Assembly (NCBI GenBank): GCA_003344405.1
Contig: NOWV01000110.1
Location: 124,001-188,000, forward strand
Direction of reading: 5' to 3'
From: Trichoplax sp. H2
Taxonomy: Eukaryota > Placozoa > Uniplacotomia > Trichoplacea
DNA: 64,000 nt
A program made the position numbers and the translations under genes. The first letter of the stretch is position 1. Each line of letters starts with the position of its first letter. The notes below the pieces were generated by a model. It did no database searches, had not been told where the DNA came from, and was given only the letters and a program-made list of their open reading frames with translations. This document shows, piece after piece, positions 1 to 13,900 of the stretch.

Positions 1-1949
1 CACTCCTATAAACGGCCAGAAACTCAAATATACATAACAGTATACTCGTATAATTACTATAGGGTATAAGTAAAAAATCCTGTTGCTTCGCCGATAGTAT
101 GCCTGCTTTTTACGTTTGCAAATATCGAATCGACAAGCCTGAAATACTCTGGCGTCTATCGCAACATCTTAGCCAAGAATGGCTACAAATGCCCAAAAAA
201 ATTAAACGCATTTCTGTCATAAAGGCCATTCAAAATGAAGTATCTTGTCAACACCATGTATTTGTGGTTACCTTTAGTTCGTCTTTTGCAAAATTAGAAT
301 GTCGACTTAACTGATCAAAGACTGCTGCTACGGTACAAGGAATAGTTCAAGGTAGGATCAATCATTGTGTGCCGCAAGATTTTGTCCAAAATTTGCAAGC
401 TATACTCCCTGCGGGTAAAAATGCTTTAAGAATAGGAAGGCTAATTTGCAATATTTCTTACTAACAGTGAATCGCACCAACTACTGCGTTGGCATGCATC
501 TAATGCCGTCTAAATCAACATTGATCGCTAAACTAGGCGTTTTCTTTGCACAAAAGGCTTGAATATTTATAGATTTATACGTACAGTAAAATGATTTTAA
601 GCTAAAGTAGAAAACAAAGATGTAAGGTATCACTGAGACTACATTCATGATACAGCGAATAAATTTTTTTAACTGCGAGAAGGGTTTTAATTTCTAGTTT
701 CCTACTGCAAACATGAAATATATTTTTAGTCTTGCAATGACTCCAATGGCGCCATCATAAGCCTTGATCAAGGATTGCAGCAGTATGACTGATGGCCAAA
801 CCCAATAATTATTTAATACAATTATTGCAATGAATCTCACATCATTCGATATCAGCTTACAGCTAGAATAAATGGTCGGTAAAAGGAAATATATAACGGT
901 TGATGACCTCCTTGTTGTAAATGGCCAAGTTCAGAAAAGATCATAGTACAGAAGAACTTTGTTTTAATGTTGTACCACGTATCAATTATGAAAACAGCTT
1001 TCCAATCGTAGCTTACGACGAGTAGCTCCAATGATCAGCGACAGGACATATTGTCTCCCACATTAAAAGACATTCAGAAATATTTCTTACACTATCGCCT
1101 AGGACTTGCATCACTAGCAATGCTATTATATAAAGTATCCAACTAATATTTTAATTTTAGGAGATCAATTGATCTCTCTTGATACATAGATGACAAATAT
1201 TTTCCTTGTATTACATTGACTTTAAAAGTATTAGCATCAACTAAAGTAATGGCGATAGTAGCATTTTTCTGGGATGAATCAACTTTATCGGATACCCTAT
1301 TAATTGATATTGATATTGCTATACCATCTATACTTTTCACATAAACCGAAATCTATATATTAAGCCGAAGAAAAATCGCATGATCAAGGCCTCCACTCTG
1401 TAATTAATTCGTAATATGCTATCTATAGTAGCTTGTTTAATAAAGTTCAATAGAATTGATATCATGTACATATACATTACAATAGCTGCAATATTTTCAG
1501 TAGTAAATTTGTTCATAAAGAGTAAGACGACTTAATACTACTAAAAGATGAGGCAGATTCCAAGTAATTTATTTAATTATATGCAGTTGGTACTAAATGG
1601 AAAGTTCATAAACATATCATCCAACAGCTTATAATAGATGAAATGATTAATATGGCCATTAATATGAATATAGAAATATCTTGTAAAATAGTTAACACGA
1701 AGAACACTTTTAACGTACTCATTTTACATACATGTCGGCATGGCTATAAGATATTATATCTGTGTCATGATTTAAAATAAGTTAACCTAACAAATACTAT
1801 TATGTTTGTGTCGTAATTACAAATAAGTCAACTTAGCAAGTACATTATTTCCTTACAAACGAGTATGCGAGTATGTTAATAATTTCAACTTTTAGGTCAT
1901 TAATTTGCAGTGGTCTAGAATATTCCTGTATCAGGTATGTAGGCTTATT
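1..1949. other. non-coding flank, no confident gene
   Basis: Apart from the possible exon at 1143-1352, I see no supported gene here. A 71-codon plus-strand frame at 99-314 has no recognisable motif and is flanked by stops in AT-rich sequence. The part nearest 1950 would hold the 3' end of the first esterase transcript. Confidence 0.4.
1143..1352 (-). other. possible terminal exon of an unrecognised gene
   Basis: On the minus strand a TATATAG acceptor at 1354-1353 is followed by about 69 open codons ending in a stop at 1143. The peptide begins ISVYVKSIDGIAISISIN and looks beta-rich, with alternating hydrophobic and polar residues. It lies about 600 bases downstream of the first esterase gene, on the same strand. 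I found no partner exon and recognise no family. It could be a chance open frame in AT-rich DNA. Confidence 0.18.
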
Positions 1950-4695
1950 TTAGCTTTGTTTCTCTTTCTTTCTTATTGCATACCAATTAAATACAGAAAA
2001 GAAGATAATTATAAAGGATAACATTATTGCAGTATAGAAATAGAAAATATTTTCTTGCTTTAGTCGATCATTTTCCATTTCGAATGCTTTGTTGGACGAC
2101 TTTAAATCACTTTCACTATACTTCAACAACGAAGGAATGATTTCATTCCAAAACATCGTGGCTGCTGGTATAAAATTTTTCTGGACTTTCAACTCTTTCC
2201 CAACTAAGAGGTATTTTTTATCACTGTCGGTATAAGGAGTCCAACCATCAATATCGATTGGTTTTCTAATTATTGTAAAATATAATAAACATGTTTAACA
2301 TACTTCCAATATTGCTACATGGCACAACAGTATCATTCTTTATCACTGCCTAGATCTGTTATCGAAGTTGGAGTTTTATAGAGAAGCAATAAAGAATCAA
2401 AAATGGTGTTAGTGGTATCTTATTGTGGTTCCTAAAACATAAATTATGGTCAGTTAATGCTAAAATGGATTAATTTTAGCATTATTTATTGGATAGTGCA
2501 TGATTGAATTACAGCAAGGCCGAATTATGGTTGAGTAAATTATCAAGCCAAGTTAAAGTATGGATCAAGTTATACTAAATTTTAGTGAGTTCAATAGCTA
2601 GATTACTAATAAACTTACGCAACTTTGCGATTGTGATGATTTTGTGAATTTTAATTTCATACTGTTATCCATTTTTATGCTAAAATCGATACTATACGTG
2701 TATATGCAATCTCCTATAGCGCTGTAATTTAGACTACCCATTTGACCTTTAGACAGGGTTGTCTATATTTGCTTAATTAAGGTACTGATACAAAGCAATG
2801 TCGCTGGTTTTACCATCGTTATTCTATTCGATATTATCTCCTATATATTCACAAATGCATATATACTGTACATCTTGTATGCTATGCACATTAAAACTAG
2901 CCTTATCTTAAGCCAGCTTTATCCAGTCAAGCTGCCCATTTAAAAGAAGTTAGTAAAGGATAATGTATTGCTACGAAGAATGTTATAACATGTCGTCAAA
3001 GTGATGAATTATTCATAGCTTAAAACGAATAAATTACGACAATTAAAAATAGCTATTTACCACTTAATCGATGCCGAGACTGTTTAAACTATCAAACTAA
3101 CTCAAACATAGACTCCACGCAAAATATCACCAGATTGTCTATCGCATTTTAATGTTAAAATAATCGACATATTACCCATTCTTAGCTAAACTGCTCATCA
3201 TCTTCATCATATGCTTGCTCACTTCCACATCATCTTCTGTATAATTATCTTTAATATAATCGGGTTGATGCAATGGATAACCAAAGATATATGGCACTTC
3301 CATCTGATGAATAACTCCAGCATAATGTGGATAATATGCTGAACCAGCAGTAAATTGATCAAACAGAATCATGTACGAGGAATAATTATGCTCTCCTAAT
3401 TTACTGGCAAGTTCAGCAGCGGGTGCTTGAAAAAATCCTTGAGTTAACATTCGATCGAGTAGATGGCGATTTTGAATGAAATCATTTACTTCCACATTAC
3501 GAGTATATTCATGGGTGATTAGGGAGCGAATGGTCTCAGGATAGTCACTGTAGATATAGTGAATCATTTTATCCAGTACTTGTCGAGGGATACCATATTC
3601 CGAGCCCGGAAGCTCAGCGCTAAATACTGCACCATCATCTTTTACTGTACTTATAAGTATATTATTCATTGGGTTGATCAAACCTTGATCAAGTAGTAGT
3701 CTAGGATTATCAAGTATAAATTCAGAACCAACAACAGGTCGAAATGGAAATCTTGACGACTTCATGGCTTCTTCTTGCGCTATTAATAATTCATCATGAC
3801 TAAGTTGCTTTAAACACTCTACCGATTTTTCAACTGCATCTCTGCTGTTATTGCAAGATGTCTTTGAAAGAAACAAATCAAATTCCCCATCTAACTCTTC
3901 CCATCCTTGATGATATGCTTCTTTCATCATATTTGTGCCACTAAATAAAGCCACACTATGAAACAAACCTCGACTCTCCGGAGACATCATATGATATGTT
4001 ATAGAAAGGGATCCTGCAGAATGGCCACTTAGCACAATATTTTTCGCGTTACCACCAAAGTAGGCAATATTATTTTGTATCCATTTCAATGCTTGATTTT
4101 GATCCCACAAGCTCAAATTGGGTTCAATAATTACTTTATTAGCGGAGTTTCGAGTAGCAAGTAGCCCAAAAGACCCTAAACGATAATTTATCGTAACTAC
4201 AATCACATTCTCATGACTAGCTAACGTTTGTCCATGCCACCAAGCTCCATTACCATGCAACATGCTTCCACCGTGAATCCATACAATAACTGGTAGATTA
4301 TCCGATGCTACAAGTGTAGGTGTAAAAACATTAACATAAAGACAATCTTCGCTGAAATTATATTCCGGACCATTTGGATTTGTTCGATCATAAAATGAGG
4401 TTGGAGATCGATGTTGAGAACATGATGATTGGTAGTGGAAACACTGGCGTGTTTTTTTCCATTTCGATTTAATTGGCACAGCTCGTTGATAACGTCGTGA
4501 ACCGATCGGGGGTAGGGCATACGGAATCCCTAGAAAGCTATAAATTGTATTATTAAGAATAGCTTCTTTCTTGCCTTGGATAGGACCATTTGCGATATTG
4601 ATCGTGGCTGAATCATCGTTATTGGCAGATATCAATACAGCTATAGAGAGCAAACCGGCATTAATGATAATCAGATACCGTAAAACATAAGCCAT
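1950..4695 (-). CDS. membrane-anchored carboxylesterase (type-B / cholinesterase family), copy A
   Basis: Predicted secreted-side serine hydrolase that cleaves carboxylic esters, tethered to the membrane. I read two exons: 4695-3176 and 2265-1950, joined across a 910-base intron (donor GTAAT, acceptor ATTAG), giving 611 residues. Residues 1-24 are a signal peptide. The alpha/beta-hydrolase core carries EDCLYVNV and the oxyanion loop IHGGS (140-144). The nucleophile is Ser226 in GHSAG, the acid is probably Asp354 in KDDGA, and the base is His463 in GVIHQME. Exon 2 supplies the family's W-x-P-Y segment, a conserved FWNE/IPSL end of fold, then a hydrophobic span FYTAIMLSFIIIFF and a short basic tail, so the protein is type I membrane-bound. 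The tandem copy at 8577-10995 has the same structure. The triad is intact, unlike neuroligins, which lack the serine. The substrate cannot be told from sequence. Confidence 0.9.
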
Positions 4696-5002
4696 ATCTT
4701 ATACCAAGAAGACGAAGCATCAATCTATCCTATCCAAAGCATTCGGGCAATAATCATTCGCAAGCCTGAAATTTGGGTTGTAAAATAAAATACAATATTA
4801 GTATACAGATATTGTACCCTTGCCAAGACTACTAGTGATACAATATCCGACAATTATCACAACCATTTTGCATAACACAGTACTTAATAGAATGCCATGG
4901 ATTGAATTTTTCGCCACAGTAGAATGGCTAGCGATACAATATCAAACAATTTTTCTAACCATTTTGCATGACAGAGAACTTAATAGAATTACTTGGATTT
5001 AA
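4696..5002 (+). repeat. upstream region of esterase A with a 96-bp tandem duplication
   Basis: Two imperfect copies of a 96-base unit lie head to tail from about 4824 to 5000. Each contains GATACAATATC, CCATTTTGCAT and ACTTAATAGAAT, with the GATACAATAT words at 4837 and 4933. The unit lies just upstream of the esterase A start codon. A short plus-strand open frame crosses it, but its two peptide halves are simply copies of each other. Confidence 0.55.
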
Positions 5003-8000
5003 TTAATTTTTAATTTTTATATTAGAATGGTTTATGTACGATATAAGCACGTGCCCATATCATATAATAGCTTTTCTACTAGTTATGCTTTGTTTTTTGA
5101 TATTAGCATAATTGGACCATACTTTGAGATAAATGATTGAAAAGATTATATTTTAAGTCTAGGGTTAGTAATCTACGTGTAGTAAAACTTTTTTCTGATG
5201 AATATTAACGCTGCCTGCAGTAGCATAAGAACAATGAATGAGCAATGATGTCAATGTTTCGGTATGAATGAGACATGATTATATATTAATGAGATTGTTA
5301 AATTGGTATAAATATGATTATAGGTTGAGTCCAAAATTGGCTAAGCAATTATTATTTTACTTATAACTACAATTGTACACAATATGAATTTCTCTTCTAA
5401 TTATAATCATTTAGAAGTAGCTTCGATACTATCGGATATGAATAATTGTAATCATATTATCAAAGATGACAAAACACTGAATAGAATATATCCTCAAAAC
5501 CCTCTGAGGTTGCTAATGGGATTTAATTCATACAGTATTGGCGAAAGGCTACGAGTGGGTTTTGATGATAAATATTAACGTAGCTCATGCATAAACATAG
5601 ACTTTATACATACGATATTGCAACAATTGAGTGAATCAATGTTACATTATTGCTCTTCCTATTGTAAATAAAACATTTTATGCAGACATTTAGATTAGAC
5701 AAGATTAGTCAGAGTCAATGAGACATAAGTACCGTCTACATTGGCTTTGGGGACTAACTTGCTATATAGATTGATTCAAATTTCTTTTAAAAGTAAGTAG
5801 CAAATCTTTAGCTGCTACAAAAAATTTTGCCATTCTTATTGCATAGTAATAAAAAGAAATTGAAGCATATAAAATCCATGTAGCGAAATTATTGGCACAG
5901 ATGATTGATGTAATTCATTTTTTATACCTGTAACTTTTATATACTGCTGGCTTCGAAAATTTCTTAGTTTGAAATTATTCATGTATCAAACATGAATTTA
6001 ATTTACGATTAAGTTGGTGTTTGACTGATTTTCTGATGTGTTTCTGCGGTCAACAAAATTTCATGCTAGCATTTTATTTGTAAATATATCAAACACCAAC
6101 TTAATTTACAATTTAAGGTTCATATGGGCGACTTTCTGATAAAACAAAAAATTTGTAATCGATAAAATGTCCAGTTTAGATGCCAATTACTATAATAGCA
6201 CAAATTATGCCGTATCTTTAAAAGGAAATGTAAGTTTTTGCGTTATGCTGCTTGTCTAATTGATTTATGAGTCAATCGCAAATTTACGATTGATTAACTT
6301 AAGTTAATCCTGTGATTCACTTAAGTTTCGATAAATCATTAATATCAAACTTTATTTCTAATACCAATTAAAATTCTCTCCGCTTCCGAGAAATAGCAAA
6401 AGTATAATGCTCCATTCACTATCTTCTAACATCTATGAATCTCATGGAAGCATCATAATGTAATTTATTTAAAATATTACAAGTAAATGCAAAATTTGAG
6501 GTTTCTTTATCTCAAATCAATGGCTGTTAGTTCCTGTCCAACAAAAAACTGCCAAACTACGATTGAAAAATAGTTGTACATACAATTTAATGAACATGCT
6601 TTGCCATCCTAAAAGGAATAACTAACTAGCTGTTGTTACTGTATCAAGATTAAAATTTCTTAAAACGGTGAATTTATTCCTGTATAGTAATTATATTTCA
6701 TGCACTGAATAGACACAATTTATAATGCTAGTATAACAATTTATAATTCAATAGTGAATATTTCTATAATATAGGAAAGTACCGGTACGTAGTTGTGACA
6801 AATTTCCACTTCTTAACCAGTGATTTGAAAGTTTAATTTTATTCACAAGAGGATAATGATGTAGATTGCCTTTAGTTGGTCTATCAGGAGAACTGGAACC
6901 TAAACGGTATCGGCCAAGAAGGTGCTAATATGGTGAAGGTACTGGTATGAATAATCAGTTAACAACTACGATAGATCATGAATATTTATGCATGCATTAT
7001 TTACATAATGATTACCTTCGCCAGAGATCACTTCAAATAAGCTTTTACTTGTCGAAAAGCGCCACCCGCAGCGGTGGCATGTATCCAATATCATCTAAGT
7101 CTAGAGCATTGCAAGATTTGACATGACTCCTGGAGTTAGTATTGATGATGATAATGATTTAAGTCGGTGCACACAGTATTTACTAGTTGCAAATTTCTTG
7201 GCCTACAGCATGAAATTGCAACTATCGAATCTAAAATCTACAGATATTTATAGTTATTAAAACACTAATTTTTATGGCTAGAGAAATTTCCGGCTGCAGG
7301 AATAATATAGTCTAGAGATTTTAGTAAATATATTAATAACCTTGTTTCATACTTGCAGAACTATACATTTAAGAGCATCATGTGTGTTTGTGTAAATGTT
7401 CCAATCCTTGCTCTTTATAGCTTTATAAATATCATACAGTAAGAGTAATAATTCATTCCTGTGCCATAACCATGCAACTTAAAATAGAATGATTAGTACA
7501 CTATAGTTATCAAGAATCTGTAAATTGCAGAGTCTAATATCGAAATGATTCTGAATTGAGCGAAATTCACGCAAATAGTCAAAAATGTATAAACCACAGA
7601 ATTTGGTTCTGTATTACGTTTATTTATCAAACCCTATCTTTCGTAGCCGCCTTTATTGCATAAAGACGTACGCAGATTGTACGCTAAAAAGTAAACGAAG
7701 GATAGTTGTGATTCCACTTCGTATCATGAAAACTTTATGTTTTAAGAAAGGAATAAGAAACATACAATGATGTATCCGATTTGATCATTATACGTAATAC
7801 TGAAGAACAAGTAGCGATAATTATATATGCAAAAGAACCAAGTAAGCCCCAAAAAATACATTTAAAACGTTTAAATAAGTAAAGAGATGAAATTCTTAAA
7901 ATTTTGCTCTATGGTATCAGAATATGATCGCTAGACGAGAGCTAAGAACGTTTAAATGGTCATCTATGAAAATCACTGTCTAGAATATCAACGCTACTTT

Positions 8001-8576
8001 GCTAGTGATATGTAGGATAACTATTGAAAAGAATATTTAACATTTCGCGAGAGCTAGATAATAATAACAATGTGCTAACGATTATGACATCAAGTTCCCT
8101 ATGAATTTAGAATAAAAATTTTTGGATAAATGAAGTATTTGATAGTTGAATAAATGCTAAATAGAAGTACTAGTTATAAATTGAAAGTAATAACTTGATC
8201 ATCCATCAAGCCTTATTTCCTTCTTTAATAAATAGCCGATTAAATTTTTAGGCTATTGGTGATTAGTATTACCTTGATATAAATAAAAGTTCAAACAGGC
8301 ATCCAACACCTTCTTAACAAAGATTGCCAAGATTAAATATCAGCAGAATTTACTTCTAGAAGAGCTGAATGATAGCTCATCTAAATATCTGTGTTAGAAG
8401 TCCCCTCTTACTGCCTATATGGAGCACCAAGATCTAATTTTATGAAAGGCTTGATACAGTGTAAATTAAAATTTTTACTGAAATCTGTAACTACCTTTAT
8501 AGTCTGCCATCATTTAAGATAGCAATTAGGCTACCAAAAGGGTATCATCTTATTATTCTCGAAAGCCTACTAGCAA
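5003..8576. other. intergenic spacer between the two esterase genes
   Basis: No gene is supported over these 3.6 kb. Short open frames at 5384-5578 and 7585-7770 have no motif, splice context or paralogue. The only structure I noted is the inverted repeat at 5998-6115. Confidence 0.45.
5998..6115. repeat. imperfect inverted repeat, ~27-bp arms
   Basis: The left arm (5998-6024) ends TAAGTTGGTGTTTGA and the right arm (6089-6115) begins TCAAACACCAACTTA. The complementary arms extend to about 27 bases with a few mismatches around a loop of roughly 64 bases. This could be a small fold-back element; no target-site duplication was evident. Confidence 0.5.
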
Positions 8577-10995
8577 TTAATCTTGTTTGTTTTTGTCTTT
8601 GTTTAAATACTGAACTAACAAAATAATACTAAATGAAAATGCCAGTGATCCAACAGTAATGTAAAAATAGTTTCTATTTTCCTTTCGTAATTTATCATTT
8701 CCCAGTTGACATTTTATGAAAGACATTTGCGCGTCTGAATCACTTCGGTCTATAAGAGATGGAATCACTTTATTCCAAAATATAGTTGCTTGAGGGAGGT
8801 AATTCTTCTCAATTTTCAATGGATTTTTAATATGCAAGTAAGATTTGTTACTGGATGAATAAGGCTGCCAGTCTACATCAACTTCAGGTTTCCTAGATAC
8901 GTGGACATCACGAAATAAATTTAAAGCGAGAATTGAAATCTATGTACATTGATCATGACTGGATTATAAGCAAATTGCCAGGATACTGTACGACTCTATA
9001 AATTCTTATATAGCTTATCCATACAGTGGTTGTTATTAAATTTTACGTTCGAGAATCTATTAAATCATTTCATTTGTAAGACTAAAGCGATTTGTAAGTA
9101 ATGCTATGTAATTACAAAAATCTTATTTCATGCAAAATGAAATTATCAGAACATGCTACTTTTAAACCACATTCTCAATGCCTTAGATATTTCTAATTGA
9201 AATCAAGAAAGTAGCACTTAATAAATGAGAAGTAATACTTATTCGTCTTCAAAATGGGCCAGTCAATTGATTTAAAAGTAGGCACTATTTCTATGCATTA
9301 GCATTCATTTCCATGGAGTATTGTTGTATTCGCTACTTGGTAAATAAGTCTATCATGTTACCGTAAAGGAAAACTCTCTCATTTGTGTTTCTTTTCTTAA
9401 TTTACATTCATATCAAAACTAAAGTATTCCTTTAATCCTGTTAGACTACCAGACATAACTACTAAACATCATTAAAGCCATAATACTGACCCATTTCGAG
9501 CTAGACCACCAATTATTTTCATCATGTTGATGCTAACTTGCCGATCGTCTTCAGTATAATTATCTTTAACGTAATCTGGATGATGTAGTGGATAACCGTA
9601 AATGTAAGGTATCTCCATCTGATGTATAACTCCACTGTAGGATGGATAATAAGCTGATTGTTCTGTCTTTTGATCAAATATAAAGACGAAAGCAGGATAA
9701 CCTCGTTTAGCTAATTGAATTGCCAATTCATCAACAGGCGCTTGAAACAGTGCTTCTGTTAGAAATTGATCCACCATTTGTCGATTTTTAATCAAGTCAT
9801 TAGGAAGAGAGTAATCAGTGTAATGATGAACTATAAGGGACCGAATCTCGTCTGGATAACTATGATAGAATCCATAAACCATTTGATTTAATAGTACGCC
9901 TGGAAAACCTTGTTCGTAACCTGGTATAGTAGCGCTAAATACAGCACCATCGTTGGCAGTGGTACCAATGATAACGTTGACTGGGTTAAAGGAGCCTTGA
10001 GATATTAGAAGGGCTGGATCATCTGGTAGGAAGTAGGAATCAACAATTGGCCTAAAAGGATAAATAGCAGCCATAGATGCTTGATGCTGAGCAGTTAATA
10101 GATCTTCAGTGCTCAATTTTTGTAAACATTCAAGAGATTGTTGAGGAGTGAAATGGCTGTCATTGCATGAGGTCTTTGATCGAAAGAGGTCAAAAACACG
10201 ATTAGAATCGGACCATTTTGTATAATAGACGTCCTTTAACAAGCATGTACCTCCATATAAAGCGGCACTTCGAAATAAACCCCGACTTTGAGGCGATATC
10301 ATATGATAAGTGGCAGAAATAGAACCCGCAGAATGGCCTGCTATAACAACATTCGTTGGATCGCCTCCAAATGCAGCAATGTTATCGCGTACCCAAGTTA
10401 AAGCCAAATGCTGATCTAATAAGCCAATATTAGCATCAATAACTGTATTTCCGTCGGAATCTTGAACTGTTAGAAAGCCAAGTGAACCTAATCGGTAGTT
10501 AATACTGACTACCACTACATTCTCTTGAGATGCAAGTGTTTGACCATGCCACCAAGCCGCGTTGCCAACTCTCAAACTACCTCCATGGATCCAGAAAATA
10601 ACCGGCAATTTATCGGATGATTTTAATGAAGGTGTCATTATATTAAGGTATAGACAGTCTTCATTTAATTGCCAAGAAGGATCATTAGGATCCGTTCTCT
10701 CGAAAAATGCAGCCTCCAAGCGTTGCTGAGGACAAGACGCTTGAAATTGGATACTTTCTCGCGTTTTCTCCCATTTAGATTGAATTGGAACGGCTCGCTT
10801 GAAACGTCTTGCTCCGATCGGTGGTTCTGCATATGGAACTCCTAAAAACTGATAAATGGTCTTGCCTAAGACGACATCTTCCTTTCCACGGATTAAACCT
10901 TTATCGGTTTCAACAACGTTATTATCAGCTAGAACAGGTGTTAAAAGATAGGCTAGAAAGCAAGCTAGGATATTTGTCGCTAAAGATTTAGCCAT
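8577..10995 (-). CDS. membrane-anchored carboxylesterase (type-B / cholinesterase family), copy B
   Basis: Tandem paralogue of the gene at 1950-4695. Exon 1 is 10995-9491 and exon 2 is 8892-8577, joined over a 598-base intron (donor GTCAGT, acceptor ATCTAG), giving 606 residues. A signal peptide covers residues 1-23, ending near VLADNN. Core motifs are EDCLYLNI and IHGGS (137-141). The triad is Ser222 (GHSAG), probably Asp349 (ANDGA) and His458 (GVIHQME). Across the junction the protein reads RNGKPEVDVDWQPY, the cholinesterase-type W-x-P-Y signature. FWNKVIPSL, a hydrophobic stretch (YFYITVGSLAFSFSIILLV) and a charged tail follow. The intron position and phase match copy A, so the duplication carried the whole gene. 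Predicted to be a type I ecto-enzyme; its substrate is unknown. Confidence 0.9.
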
Positions 10996-13900
10996 TACTT
11001 CGTTATTTAGCTAAGAATTGGTTGATTTCTTGGTTTCGACGCCTAGTGTGATAAATTAGCATACGGCCACAAGTTACATCCACGACTAGTTGCTGTGCTA
11101 ATTAAGGACAGATTTAAATAATTAGCAATTATAGAATAGAATTGTGTATCATCAGCGGTTAAGCTCACAGCATTGGAGCTGGTGTTTGAGCATCGTTGTT
11201 GCTATGCTAACTAATCTTGCCGACGCCCATCTTATAGCGACTAGGTAAATAATTTAGACCATTAGGCTTGCCGATACATTACTAGTTACTAGATACTAGT
11301 TATACCTTGTAGTCGTATTGATTTTACGGCACCTACGGCGTGTTTGTGATATATTATAGTGATATAGTAGTAAGAACTTCTCATGACTTATTCATATAAA
11401 GTATCGCAAACATGATATCGATTAGCCTATAAATATATATATATCATATACATAGATAAATATATATACAAATGACGTCAACATCATTTACAGTTCTAGT
11501 GTAGCCATTTAGCATCCCAAACAGTTCGTAAAGGTTTCTACTATTTACTGTCTCATACACTGTATTCTTAATATTGAAATAGCAAAGGATTTGAATGAGA
11601 GCATCTAGCCAAACCGGTTAACCTGTCAAATTGCTAAAACCGCAAAATCTGATTCGAGATGATATTCATCCGTAGTAATTTATTTTAAGCGGTCCTACCA
11701 TATGATCATGTATTGCTATCTTCATGTTTACTCTTATTTACGACAATACTAAAAATAGTTCATAATAACATCTAATAACGTCATCCACGAACAAGCTATA
11801 CCAGATTACATGGCTTACTATAGTATTATCACTGATCTTGCTTTGAATCAACGCTAAAGATTATAAAATATTATCATCTTCTTAAAAATTTTTCAAATAT
11901 TGTATACGTAGTTGTGTACGAAGTATTTCCTGAGAATTTGTCCTTCGTAATTAGGATGCTTTGTGATCAATACCGATAATTATAAATTTCGATTTACTTA
12001 AAAGTTGTCCCAAATATTGTAATTAGACATTTATTAATACTTAAGCTATTCCTGAGAATCTGTCATCGGAAAGGATATCGAAAAAGAATGCTTGAAGATA
12101 CGAACGCTGATAAATCTCTTTTTCACAATACGGTAGTATCATGCTATGTTTGAAATAACTATACTATGTATTACCCTAGATATTCAGGATGAGAAATATC
12201 AAATTATATAAATTTTCTGCCCTAAATTCCATATTTATAGTTTTATCTGTCTATGGATTTAATGCAGATAGGTGCTTCTGCTCAAGCCTAATCATAGACG
12301 AAAGGCAAATTGGTAATACTAAATTTGGTACAGAGCTTATTCATCGAAATGTGTAATAAAACTCTAAATAGTCCTATCCTATAACACTTGCCCTATATAT
12401 TCGTAGATAGTTTTCTTCAACCAATCTATTCCAACTGATATAATAATGCAATAACTACCAAATTTCAGTAACTCATTTTATTATCCTGCATTATGAAAAC
12501 GACAGATAATTATAAAATGCAGTCTCATTGCTATCCCACGTAAATTCTAACTAATTAAACCAATTAAGGCAACTGTCGTCAAAATATGGCCAAAAATTAG
12601 ACTTGTAAAATTTTGATATAAAAAACAATTACGCTATAAATATATGCACGTAATGGCACTAACTATAGCAAGGGAAATGTCTTAAAATGAACGATACCAT
12701 AATTTTTCCATAGGTAAAGTCATTGATTAGTGACTCTTGTATCCTATATGGCAGTATATTGTAGTAATAACTCAATAATTTTAAGGCTAACTGCCAAAAA
12801 ATAAGTGTAAACAATTAAAGTATGATCAGTAAGAGCCTAAAAGCAAAATTTTCTATCGCTAAGAGCTTTATTTGATTCGATATTTTTAGCTTAACAAGAT
12901 ACATTTATATGTCCAAATTATTTGAGCATATTATTTGGCCGTAGCAAAACCTAGATATGACAGACAACATTCGAGTTCGAAAAGCGGAGAACTGTAATAA
13001 TTATACCGCCAAAGATTGAATAATAAGACCAAGTTATTTTAAGATTTCAAATATAAGGCTATTATAAGGCCACAAACTGCTACATAGGAACGAATTAAGC
13101 CAGAGTTTACGATCAGGATACATGCTAAGATAGTACTCACTAATTAAGTATATAATGTAAATAATTATGTCTCTTTCATAAAGTAACTGTTAAGGATTGC
13201 GTCGACTTTTATTTATAAACAGGGTTGATAGCTGCTTATGAAATGTTAAATAAAGATTATAGTCTTAACTGTTTAAGTCAGAAAATAGTTTCTGCCAATT
13301 TTAATTAATCACTATACTTTAGAGCTCGTCCCAACTAGAGTAAAATGCTTAATATTAAAATAAATCTAGTGATCTTATTCCTGGTGATTTTCTAACACTT
13401 AAATGCTTGGCTACAATTGCCAATGCATTAAAAGAAATGAACTAAAAATGAAATCCTATTGTACCCTACCAACCATGGGTACAAGAACTGCTGGTAATAA
13501 GAAATTACCTTATTCGTATATTATTGTTAGTTGGTCAATGTTATTGATATTTATAAATAAACTCTATTACCCTTTAAAATTATCATCAATTGAGGCGTTA
13601 TGGTTATTCGAATGAGTGGTCTATAGTTATTTCAGTATGAAACCACAAATTATCAGTTACCTGTGAACAAAATTTATCGTTTTTATCATGAGATACACTA
13701 TGTCAAAATAAGATAATCTATTTGTTCAAATACTCTGCCTAATTCAAGTTAAGAAATAAATTGGCTGTCAGTTCGTATACTTCTTACAATAAGCTAACAT
13801 ATACAGAATGATATCAAATCACAACCGTAATAGAACGCTTATTTCTCTCAAAATATCAATTCTACAATAGTTTATCACGGTCTTTTTAAAATATCTTATT

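Noticed and set aside
7071-7088. GC-rich palindrome GCCACC-CGCAGC-GGTGGC
   Set aside because: Only six base pairs of stem, with no T-run or gene context; too short to interpret in a eukaryotic sequence.
13403-13615. 70-codon frame with GYNCQC, possibly an EGF fragment
   Set aside because: Only two of six EGF cysteines are in place, with no splice support.
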